Below are positions 1 to 5,479 of a stretch of 30,403 nucleotides of DNA, one piece after another. This DNA is from a virus, in the IMG/VR virus record IMGVR_UViG_3300017782_000120, positions 1-30,403 of that record; one strand, written 5' to 3'. The position numbers and the translations under genes are program-made. The notes under the pieces are model-generated. The model did no database searches. It was not told the DNA's origin and saw only the letters and a program-made list of their open reading frames with translations. Numbering within the stretch: the first letter of the stretch is position 1; every line of letters starts with the position of its first letter.

Positions 1-123
1 AAACAACAAGTTAAGTTATACAAAATAAAGGGAAATCCTAACAACCCAAGAATTATAAAAAATGATAAGTTTAAGAAGTTAGTTAAGTCTATTAAAGAGT
101 TCCCAGAAATGTTAGAAAAAAGA
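1..123. repeat. Terminal direct repeat, left copy
   Basis: These 123 bases are identical to 30281-30403. The repeat falls inside the open frame of the ParB-like gene and restores its missing start, so the simplest reading is a circular map of 30,280 bp whose ends overlap by an assembly k-mer. A true short terminal redundancy cannot be excluded from sequence alone. Confidence 0.97.
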
Positions 124-591
124 CCTATTATAGTAGATGAAGAAATGATGGTTTTAGGTGGTAATATGAGATTAAAAGCAAGTAAAGATGCTGGTCTTAA
201 TGAAGTGTGGATAGATATAGCTAAAGGATGGACAAAAGAACAGAAAGATGAATTTGTTGTAAAAGACAATGTTAACTTTGGAGAATGGGAATGGGATATG
301 TTGGCAAACGAATGGGATAGCGTAGAGCTTGCAGATTGGGGATTAGATGTTTGGCAAAACGAGAATGATATTGAAACGAGTGATGAATTTAGTTTACCTG
401 ATGGAGACAAAAACAACATAGAACAAATAACTTACACTTTAAGTAGTGAACAATGTAATATAATAAAAGAAGCAATACAGGATATAAAAAAAACTGAAGA
501 ATATAAGTACGTAGAAACTTATGGAAATGAAAACAGCAATGGAAATGCTTTATATTTATTAATAAGTGAATGGAAAAAAACAAACAATTAA
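1..591 (+). CDS. ParB/Spo0J-like N-terminal domain protein (5' end across the join)
   Basis: Base 1 is codon 2 of this gene; the ATG is at 30278 on the other side of the circular join, giving 197 aa. The first 110 residues look like a ParB-type nuclease/CTPase fold: an N-terminal NPNNPRIIKNDKF segment, then PIIVDEEMMVLGGNMRLKA, which corresponds to the GxxR region of ParB box II with the usual H/ER replaced by NMR. It is followed by the FGEWEWDMLANEWD and WGLDVW segments common in phage ParB-like proteins that sit beside DNA methylases. The C-terminal 70 residues are acidic and unassigned. It overlaps the next gene by 22 bp and heads the putative DNA-modification module. A role in site recognition or nicking is inference; no partner ParA is present, so plasmid-type partitioning is unlikely. 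Confidence 0.8.
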   Translation, partial: KQQVKLYKIKGNPNNPRIIKNDKFKKLVKSIKEFPEMLEKRPIIVDEEMMVLGGNMRLKASKDAGLNEVWIDIAKGWTKEQKDEFVVKDNVNFGEWEWDMLANEWDSVELADWGLDVWQNENDIETSDEFSLPDGDKNNIEQITYTLSSEQCNIIKEAIQDIKKTEEYKYVETYGNENSNGNALYLLISEWKKTNN

Positions 592-1268
592 AAGAAATAA
601 AAGTAAAGATTATAGACAGTAAAACTGCAAAAAGATATACTGTAGAAAATCATTATATGAAAACTTTTCCAATAGCTAAAGTCTGTTTTGGAGTTTTTTA
701 TAATAAGCTATTAAGAGGGGTTGTTACATTTGGTCTTAGTCCAAGTACAGAACAAAAAGTAAAAAAAATAGTTCCTAAAATAAATGATAATGAATTTATA
801 GAAATGCAAAGAATGAACTTGTCTGATGTTTTAGGACATAATGCAGAAAGTTATGTGCTGGGAAAAATATATAAATTATTTAAAGACAATACTAAAGTTA
901 AAATTCTTTTGACACACGCAGGAGGATGCAAAAATGATTGTGGTATTGTTTATCAGGCTAGTAGTTGGCTGTATTTTGGTAAAGAAGTTTGCAATGACTT
1001 TTACCATACTGTAAATGGGGAATATAAAAACATAATATCACCGATGCGTTTTGGTAGAGTGCCAAGAGAAATAGTAAAACAAGGAAGTCAAAAAGTTGGA
1101 GAATATTTATTTGGTGAGGGTAAAATAATAAATTCATTTAGATATTTGTATATTTATCCACTTAACAAAGGAATTAGAAGTTATTTAGAAAAAAAATGCA
1201 AAGATTATCCTAAAGATAGTCAGGTTTTTAGAAAAAATCAAGAATGGATAACAGGGGGTGACCAATAG
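570..1268 (+). CDS. Mom-like DNA-modification protein 1 (GNAT-type fold)
   Basis: This 232-aa protein resembles the phage Mu Mom family, GNAT-fold enzymes that modify adenine N6 in phage DNA against restriction. Landmarks: ENHYMK (residues 26-31), FGVF (40-43), GVVTFG (50-55), EMQRM (78-82), NAES (91-94), and a core with THAGGCKNDCGIVYQAS at 115-131, then WLYFGK. The pattern HY, FG, RM, ES and G-Y-Q/R-AS is shared with the second Mom-like gene at 1310. The last 80 residues are basic and aromatic, possibly DNA-binding. The ATG overlaps the ParB-like gene by 22 bp, so the two are probably co-translated. The 3' end (GGG GGT GAC CAA TAG) supplies the 5' acceptor strand of the tRNA-like element at 1254-1301. 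Family assignment is from recall of sequence patterns; the donor and product are unknown. Confidence 0.75.
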   Translation: MEKNKQLKEIKVKIIDSKTAKRYTVENHYMKTFPIAKVCFGVFYNKLLRGVVTFGLSPSTEQKVKKIVPKINDNEFIEMQRMNLSDVLGHNAESYVLGKIYKLFKDNTKVKILLTHAGGCKNDCGIVYQASSWLYFGKEVCNDFYHTVNGEYKNIISPMRFGRVPREIVKQGSQKVGEYLFGEGKIINSFRYLYIYPLNKGIRSYLEKKCKDYPKDSQVFRKNQEWITGGDQ

Positions 1269-1301
1269 GGGTTTTATGCAGTTCGAACCTGCACACCTCC
1301 A
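1254..1301 (+). ncRNA. tRNA-like minihelix, alanine-type acceptor, no anticodon arm
   Basis: A 48-nt element folds as acceptor stem GGGGGTG (1254-1260) with CACCTCC (1294-1300), 7 bp with G3:U70; a small D-like arm ACC (1261-1263) with GGT (1270-1272) around loop AATAGG; and a perfect T arm TGCAG (1277-1281), loop TTCGAAC, CTGCA (1289-1293). Base 73 is A and the next bases are CTA, so CCA would have to be added. There is no anticodon arm, as in the tRNA-like domain of tmRNA, whose acceptor stem is very similar. G3:U70 with A73 is the established identity set for alanyl-tRNA synthetase, which charges minihelices without an anticodon. It overlaps the end of the Mom-like gene 1 and lies 8 nt before the ATG of Mom-like gene 2. 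An attP-type remnant of tRNA-Ala is the main alternative, but it would not explain the matching 5' acceptor strand. Confidence 0.7.
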
Positions 1302-1309
1302 CTATAAAA

Positions 1310-2011
1310 ATGGGTAGAGCAAAAGAAATATTAGTTAAGGTTATAAAAAGCAAGGTAGCTAATGCCTTTATAAAGAAACAACACTATTCAGGCAAAGTTG
1401 TTCCTAACAGCACGTTACATTTTGGTTGCTTTTTAGATAATCGTTTACACGGGGTAATGAGTTACGGCAGTCCGTTTGTAAAAAAAAATGTAATTAATTT
1501 AGTTGAAGGAACAGGATGGAATGAGATGATAGAATTAAATAGAATGGCTTTTGATGAGTTTTTGCCTAAGTATAGTGAAAGTAGGTGTATCGCTATAAGC
1601 ATAAGATTAATAAAAAAAAATGCCCCACAAATCAAATGGATATTAAGTTTTAGTGATGGCTGTAGCTGTGGAGATGGAACAATATACAGGGCTAGTGGGT
1701 TTAAATTAATAGGAATAAAAGATAATAATGGTTTGTTCAATTATAATGGTGAAAATATACACGGAAAAGTCTTATGGGATAGAGGTATAAGCAAAAGTTG
1801 GTGTATTCAGGACAAAGAACTCGCAGAAATTAATTCTAGAAAAAATACATCAATAAAAAGAATAAAAGGTAAACAATTAAAGTATTTATATTTAATTGAT
1901 AAAAGTTGTAAAATAACTGTTCCAATATTGCCTTTTAGTGAAATAGATAAACAAGGGGCAGGAATGTATAAAGGTGAAAAGATAACATTAAAAGAAAGAC
2001 AAAATGCGTGA
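1310..2011 (+). CDS. Mom-like DNA-modification protein 2 (GNAT-type fold)
   Basis: This 233-aa paralogue of the gene at 570 has diverged strongly but keeps the same landmarks in order: KQHY (23-26), HFGCF (37-41), HGVMSYG (47-53), ELNRM (75-79), SES (89-91), and SFSDGCSCGDGTIYRAS (113-129). The ISKSW segment near 165 and the basic C-terminal third have no obvious counterpart of equal length in paralogue 1. The start ATG follows the minihelix element by 8 nt. Its final codon GCG and stop TGA (2006-2011) are the first bases of the tRNA-Gly-like element, repeating the gene-then-RNA arrangement of paralogue 1. Likely role: adenine modification of phage DNA, with a different donor or target from paralogue 1 (inference). 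Confidence 0.72.
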   Translation: MGRAKEILVKVIKSKVANAFIKKQHYSGKVVPNSTLHFGCFLDNRLHGVMSYGSPFVKKNVINLVEGTGWNEMIELNRMAFDEFLPKYSESRCIAISIRLIKKNAPQIKWILSFSDGCSCGDGTIYRASGFKLIGIKDNNGLFNYNGENIHGKVLWDRGISKSWCIQDKELAEINSRKNTSIKRIKGKQLKYLYLIDKSCKITVPILPFSEIDKQGAGMYKGEKITLKERQNA

Positions 2012-2077
2012 TTAGCATATACAGTAATGCGTTGGCTATTCCAAGTCAAAAAAGGGGTGCAATTCCACCATCACGCT
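2006..2077 (+). tRNA. tRNA-Gly(UCC)-like RNA with aberrant T and D loops
   Basis: Acceptor GCGTGAT (2006-2012) pairs perfectly with ATCACGC (2070-2076); base 73 is T; CCA is not encoded (CTA follows). D arm: GCAT/ATGC (2015-2018, 2027-2030) around ATACAGTA, with no GG pair. Anticodon stem TTGGC (2032-2036) with GTCAA (2045-2049) encloses the 8-nt loop TATTCCAA, giving U33, anticodon UCC and A37. The T region AGGGG-TGCAATT-CCACC carries G-U-G-C-A where T-psi-C is normal, and its stem has two mismatches; a 4-bp GGTG/CACC stem is an alternative. G1-C72, C2-G71, G3-C70, U73, C35 and C36 are the known bacterial glycine identity bases. Loss of D-loop GG and T-psi-C recalls the staphylococcal cell-wall glycyl-tRNAs, which avoid translation. 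It overlaps the end of Mom-like gene 2 by 6 bases. Confidence 0.72.
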
Positions 2078-2095
2078 CTAATACAACATAGTAAA

Positions 2096-2452
2096 ATGGA
2101 ACAAAATAGAACAAAAATAGCAAAGGAACAAATGTTAAAAGCACTAGAAGGAAGTCTAGGGATAGTTACAACAGCTTTAAAGTCTTGCAATCTATCAAGA
2201 ACTAATTTTTATAAATGGTTAAAAGAAGATGAAGAATTTGCTAAAAAAGTTAAAGATGTAGAATTAATAGCAAAAGATTTTGTAATGTCTAAATTTTATG
2301 AATGTATAAAAGACAAAGTACCTTCTGTTGTAATACACGGAACAAAGAATATTTGTGGTATGAACGAAACTAATAAAATAGATGTAACTTCAGGCAATGA
2401 ACCAATACATACACCACTTATAACATTTTATAAAACTGAGACTGAATCATAA
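2096..2452 (+). CDS. terS: Terminase small subunit
   Basis: This protein (118 aa) binds phage DNA and hands it to the large subunit for packaging. An N-terminal helix-turn-helix is visible in the first 60 residues (ALEGSLGIVTTALKSC, then LSRTNFYKWLKEDEEFA), the pattern of homeodomain-like small terminases, followed by a helical middle and a short tail. I start at the ATG at 2096 rather than at the in-frame ATG at 2027, because the latter would translate through the tRNA-like element ending at 2077, and the 2096 start has an A-rich leader. The large subunit follows directly and overlaps the end of this gene in another frame. Confidence 0.8.
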   Translation: MEQNRTKIAKEQMLKALEGSLGIVTTALKSCNLSRTNFYKWLKEDEEFAKKVKDVELIAKDFVMSKFYECIKDKVPSVVIHGTKNICGMNETNKIDVTSGNEPIHTPLITFYKTETES

Positions 2453-3641
2453 ATACAATCCATTATTTGAATCTGACTGTCGTTATTTTATTATAACAGG
2501 TGGTCGTGGTTCTGGTAAGTCTTTTGCTGTTACTGTATTTTTAACATTGCTTACTATGGTACAAGGTATAAGAGTATTGTTTACAAGATTTACAATGGTA
2601 TCAGCACACTTATCTATAATACCTGAATTTTTACAGAAGATAGGATTACTTGGATATAAAGATGATGTATTTTATGTAAATAAAGCGGAGGTTATAAATA
2701 CTAAAAGCAAAAGTGATATTTTATTTAGAGGGATTAAGACTTCAGCAGGAAATCAAACAGCCAGTCTAAAATCATTACAAGGTATTAGTTGCTGGGTATT
2801 AGATGAAGCAGAAGAGCTTATAGATGAAAATACTTTTGACACAATAGACCTTAGTATTAGAGAGAAAGATATTCAAAACAGAGTTATATTAATACTCAAC
2901 CCCGTAACTAAAGAACATTGGATATATAATAGGTTTTTTGAAAGCAAAGGTGTAGAAGGCGGTTTTAATGGTGTTAAGGACAATGTATGCTATATTCATA
3001 GTACATACTTAGATAATGTAGAAAACCTCTCAGAGAGCTTCCTAGAGCGTATTAAGAGCATAAAACATACTAACTTTAAAAAGTACACTCATAAAATACT
3101 TGGGGGTTGGCTAGACAAAGCTGAAGGTGTAGTATTTGAAAACTGGACTTTTGGTGAGTTTAATCCTGATAACTTACAAACTTCTTGTGGTATGGACTTT
3201 GGATTTTCTGTTGATCCTGATTCACTTACAGAAGTAGCTATTGATAAGAAGCATAAAAAGATCTATGTAAAAGAGCATATATACAGGAATGGATTAAAGA
3301 GTCAAGAACTAGCAAAGATTATATTAGACAAAGTAGATGACAAATTAATCATAGCAGACTCAGCAGAACCAAGATTGATTGCCGATCTTAGACATTTAGG
3401 TGTAAATATTAAACCAGTAAAAAAAGGAACTATTGAAAGTGGCATTACTAGAATGCAAGACTATCAATTAATTGTAAGTCCTGAATCAACTAATATAGCT
3501 AAAGAGCTAAATAATTATGTTTATGCTGATAAAGGATCTAAATTATATGTAGATAACTATAATCACGCAATAGATGGAATACGTTACAATATTATATATC
3601 ATTTAGACAATCCAAATGCAGGAAAATATTATGTGCAATAA
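2430..3641 (+). CDS. terL: Terminase large subunit (start uncertain)
   Basis: This is the ATPase and nuclease motor that packages DNA. Walker A GGRGSGKS lies at 2499-2522, Walker B is CWVLDEAEEL, the coupling region is ILNPV, and the C-terminal RNase-H-like nuclease has CGMDFGFSVDPDS, IADSAEPR and HAIDGIRYN. Length is about 400 aa, normal for the family. The frame is open from 2424, but there is no ATG or GTG before Walker A. The first TTG (2547) lies after Walker A, so it cannot be the true start. An ATA at 2430 (IKLRLNHKYNPLFESD) gives the expected N-terminus; CTG at 2436 or 2442, or a +1 shift from the overlapping small-subunit gene, are other options. Identity as terL is firm; only the start is open. 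Confidence 0.9.
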   Translation: MKLRLNHKYNPLFESDCRYFIITGGRGSGKSFAVTVFLTLLTMVQGIRVLFTRFTMVSAHLSIIPEFLQKIGLLGYKDDVFYVNKAEVINTKSKSDILFRGIKTSAGNQTASLKSLQGISCWVLDEAEELIDENTFDTIDLSIREKDIQNRVILILNPVTKEHWIYNRFFESKGVEGGFNGVKDNVCYIHSTYLDNVENLSESFLERIKSIKHTNFKKYTHKILGGWLDKAEGVVFENWTFGEFNPDNLQTSCGMDFGFSVDPDSLTEVAIDKKHKKIYVKEHIYRNGLKSQELAKIILDKVDDKLIIADSAEPRLIADLRHLGVNIKPVKKGTIESGITRMQDYQLIVSPESTNIAKELNNYVYADKGSKLYVDNYNHAIDGIRYNIIYHLDNPNAGKYYVQ

Positions 3642-3645
3642 AAAA

Positions 3646-3667
3646 GGGGCTGCCTGGCGACAACCCC
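3646..3667 (+). terminator. GC-rich hairpin after the terminase gene
   Basis: Five bases after the terminase stop, GGGGCTG pairs with CAACCCC (GGGG/CCCC, one C-A mismatch, then TG/CA) around a short loop. It is strikingly GC-rich in an AT-rich genome and lies at the boundary between packaging and tail genes. There is no T tract, so a rho-independent terminator is only one option; a packaging-site or RNA-processing element is possible. Confidence 0.4.
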
Positions 3668-3729
3668 AATCCAACATAATGAAAGAAAGAAAAGTAAGCA
3701 AATATACAAACTTTAAACTAAATATTAAC

Positions 3730-3746
3730 TTTTTCTATTATATTAT
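3730..3746 (+). promoter_or_regulatory. TCTATTA-type upstream motif, tail cluster
   Basis: TTTTTCTATTATATTAT directly precedes the ATG at 3747. The first 14 bases, TTTTTCTATTATAT, recur exactly at 16470-16483, and related copies precede the ATGs at 13335, 28200 and 30278. TCTATTA ends 6 nt before the start. It does not match the host TANNTTTG box, so a phage-specific promoter (near-leaderless transcript) or an operator is the likely role. Confidence 0.45.
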
Positions 3747-4388
3747 ATGAAGGTCAAGATTAAGAAGGATGACAAGATTAAAAATTTTAAGCTAATAAGT
3801 AAATGGTCAGATGTCACGTTAGAAAAGTGGCTAAAACTTGTAGGGCTTGAAAAAGGAAGTAAGACAAAAGAAGCAGAAGAAACAATAGCAGCTCTTTCAA
3901 ATATACCTAAGAAATTAATAAATGAGCTTAGTATAAAAGATGTAGGTGTTATAATGAGTAAAATGGCAGAGCTACAAAAGTTACAAGATAGTTCTTTAAA
4001 AAAGGTAATTAAAATTAATGATGTTGAATATGGTTTCCACCCGAACTTAGATGATATTACACTTGGAGAGTATGCAGATATTGAAACTTATATAAAAGAT
4101 GGAGTTGAAAAGAAACTACCAGAAATGATGGCAATTCTTTACAGACCGATAATTGAAAAGAAGAACGATTTATACACTATTGAAGCCTATGACGGCAATA
4201 TAAGAATGAGAGCAGAAGAAATGAAGAGTATGTCAGCAGAACAAGTGCAAAGTGCGCTGGTTTTTTTTTGGAGTTTCGCAGCAGTATTATTAGAGATTTT
4301 GCCATCATATTTGACTCAGACGCTGAAGGAAACGAAAGTGCAATCGCAACAGAATCCTTCGCAGACAGATGGGGATGGTTTGGGATAA
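3747..4388 (+). CDS. Tail assembly chaperone (gpG-like)
   Basis: This 213-aa protein probably escorts the tape measure during tail assembly, like lambda gpG. It has a helical N-terminal part (LKLVGLEKG, TIAALSNIPKKLINEL), a central FHPNLDDITLGEYADIE segment frequent in Bacteroidota phage tail chaperones, and a hydrophobic helix FFWSFAAVLLEILPSYL. It lies upstream of the tail genes and overlaps a second frame (4268-4534) in the -1 register after a run of nine T, as in gpG/gpGT pairs. The stop TAA shares a base with an ATG at 4388. A TCTATTA-type motif abuts its start. Confidence 0.62.
   Translation: MKVKIKKDDKIKNFKLISKWSDVTLEKWLKLVGLEKGSKTKEAEETIAALSNIPKKLINELSIKDVGVIMSKMAELQKLQDSSLKKVIKINDVEYGFHPNLDDITLGEYADIETYIKDGVEKKLPEMMAILYRPIIEKKNDLYTIEAYDGNIRMRAEEMKSMSAEQVQSALVFFWSFAAVLLEILPSYLTQTLKETKVQSQQNPSQTDGDGLG
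4260..4270 (+). promoter_or_regulatory. Probable -1 ribosomal frameshift site (T9 run)
   Basis: Codons GTT TTT TTT TGG in the gpG-like frame contain nine consecutive T (4261-4269). Slipping back one base gives TTT TTT TTG and enters the open frame that encodes the conserved-looking ADRWGWFGIMYRL extension. Location between overlapping tail-chaperone frames is the classic setting. A sequencing error in the homopolymer is the main competing explanation. Confidence 0.5.
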
Positions 4389-4534
4389 TGTATAGATTAA
4401 CAAATGGGGAAATAATAAATTTAGAAAGAATAACGAATCTTAGCCTGTTAGAATGTTTAACTTGGCTATGTTACGAAACAGACTTAAACTCACAAAATAA
4501 ATTACAAAATGGCAGTCAGGAACAAAACATATAA
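4268..4534 (+). CDS. Tail chaperone C-terminal extension (gpT-like, -1 frame)
   Basis: Read as the frame-shifted tail of the 3747 gene, this adds about 88 residues ending in ADRWGWFGIMYRLTNGEI, then LSLLECLTWLCYETD. The W-W-F/Y and ECLTWL pattern resembles the T part of gpGT proteins of other Bacteroidota phages. Within the first 35 residues the alternative frame also looks protein-like, so the exact shift point is not settled. Independent initiation at the ATG at 4388, which overlaps the stop of the upstream gene, would give only a 48-aa protein and would lose the WGWF segment. Confidence 0.55.
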   Translation: MEFRSSIIRDFAIIFDSDAEGNESAIATESFADRWGWFGIMYRLTNGEIINLERITNLSLLECLTWLCYETDLNSQNKLQNGSQEQNI

Positions 4535-5060
4535 TAATGTAGTAAATTTTCTTTTAAGACTTGGAGAGTATCACGATCAGATAAGCACAACTTCTGTAGG
4601 TGATATTTGGGAGATTAATCTAGAAAAGATGCAAAAGATGCCTTTGCTACACATTAATCCAACTTCAGTAGTAACAGGAGACAGTCAATTAACATATAAC
4701 TTTCAAATATTTATAGCCGACTTAGTATCTGAAAAAGAAAACTGGACTATGAATAATGCAGACGCTAATTTTACAAAGTTAATTAAGACTTTAAATAATG
4801 AGCAAGATGTATTTAATCAAACACTACAGATAGCAACAGATTTTATTGGAATGTTAAGGCACTCAGAAAGACAATCACTAGCAGGCATTAACGATATAAA
4901 CGAAGCTATTTATTTTACAGAAGACCAGTTTACTTTAGAGCCTTTTCAAGAAAGGTTTGACAATCTACTTTGTGGCTATGTTTTTCAAATCGGGGTGTTA
5001 GTACAAAATGACTTCCAGACTTGCAACATACCAGTAACACAAGCAGGAGCAGGATATTAA
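4509..5060 (+). CDS. Putative tail completion/terminator protein
   Basis: This 183-aa protein begins inside the previous frame (26-bp overlap). It has an N-terminal helix (NVVNFLLRLGEYHDQI), a beta-rich middle (LTYNFQIFIADLV) and the ending LLCGYVFQIGVLVQNDFQTCNIP. Alternating beta strands and the mention of a dimer-like hydrophobic core fit head-tail or tail-terminator proteins. Its place between the chaperone and connector genes supports this, but no named family is certain. Confidence 0.45.
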   Translation: MAVRNKTYNNVVNFLLRLGEYHDQISTTSVGDIWEINLEKMQKMPLLHINPTSVVTGDSQLTYNFQIFIADLVSEKENWTMNNADANFTKLIKTLNNEQDVFNQTLQIATDFIGMLRHSERQSLAGINDINEAIYFTEDQFTLEPFQERFDNLLCGYVFQIGVLVQNDFQTCNIPVTQAGAGY

Positions 5061-5076
5061 TGTTTAAATTTAGAAT

Positions 5077-5475
5077 ATGGAAAATAGAAATACAGATTAT
5101 ACCACCGAAAATAACAATAAACTTATGAAGTATGATGAAATATTAGAAAAACTAGAAGAGATAAGTATCAAACTAGAAACGTATAATGACTATCCTAAGT
5201 CAGCTACTAATAATGCTAAGAAAGCTATTAAGTGGAAAAAAGAAAATGGAAGTGATTGTGGTACTAAAGTAGGCTGGACAAGGGCAAATCAATTAGCTAA
5301 TAGAAAGAATATAAGTAGAGACACAATAGCAAGAATGGCTTCATTTAAAAGACATCAACAGCATAAAGACGTACCGTATTCAGAAGGTTGTGGCGGAATT
5401 ATGTATGATGCGTGGGGTGGAACATCAGGTATAGAATGGGCAATTAATAAATTAAAACAAATAGACAAAAAATAA
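5077..5475 (+). CDS. Structural-region protein with YPKSATNNAKKAI domain
   Basis: 132 aa. A short coiled-coil N-terminus (LMKYDEILEKLEEISIKLE) is followed by a conserved-looking cysteine-containing domain: YPKSATNNAKKAIKWKKENG, CGTKVGWTRANQLAN, and DAWGGTSGIEWAINKLKQID. I recall this C-terminal domain as a recurring module in structural regions of Bacteroidota phages, often attached to protease or portal proteins; its function is not known to me. It stands here alone between two tail/connector genes. Confidence 0.5.
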   Translation: MENRNTDYTTENNNKLMKYDEILEKLEEISIKLETYNDYPKSATNNAKKAIKWKKENGSDCGTKVGWTRANQLANRKNISRDTIARMASFKRHQQHKDVPYSEGCGGIMYDAWGGTSGIEWAINKLKQIDKK

Positions 5476-5479
5476 AATT

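Noticed and set aside
1254-1301. attP core: 3' end of a host tRNA-Ala gene carried by a temperate phage
   Set aside because: The genome is complete and has no integrase. A 3'-end fragment would not include a matching 5' acceptor strand with the compensating G3:U70 pair. A second, different tRNA-like element at the same position after the second Mom-like gene is not explained either. Not fully excluded.
2027-2095. Upstream start of the small terminase gene at 2027
   Set aside because: It would read through the tRNA-Gly-like element and give an N-terminus rich in His and Gln with no resemblance to terminases; the ATG at 2096 is better placed.
2547-3641. Large terminase starting at TTG 2547
   Set aside because: That start would remove the Walker A motif, which is intact just upstream in the same frame.
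3646-3667. Third tRNA-like element after the terminase gene (GGGGCTG start like tmRNA)
   Set aside because: The GGGG/CCCC arms pair directly with each other and leave no room for a T arm; no T loop is present nearby.
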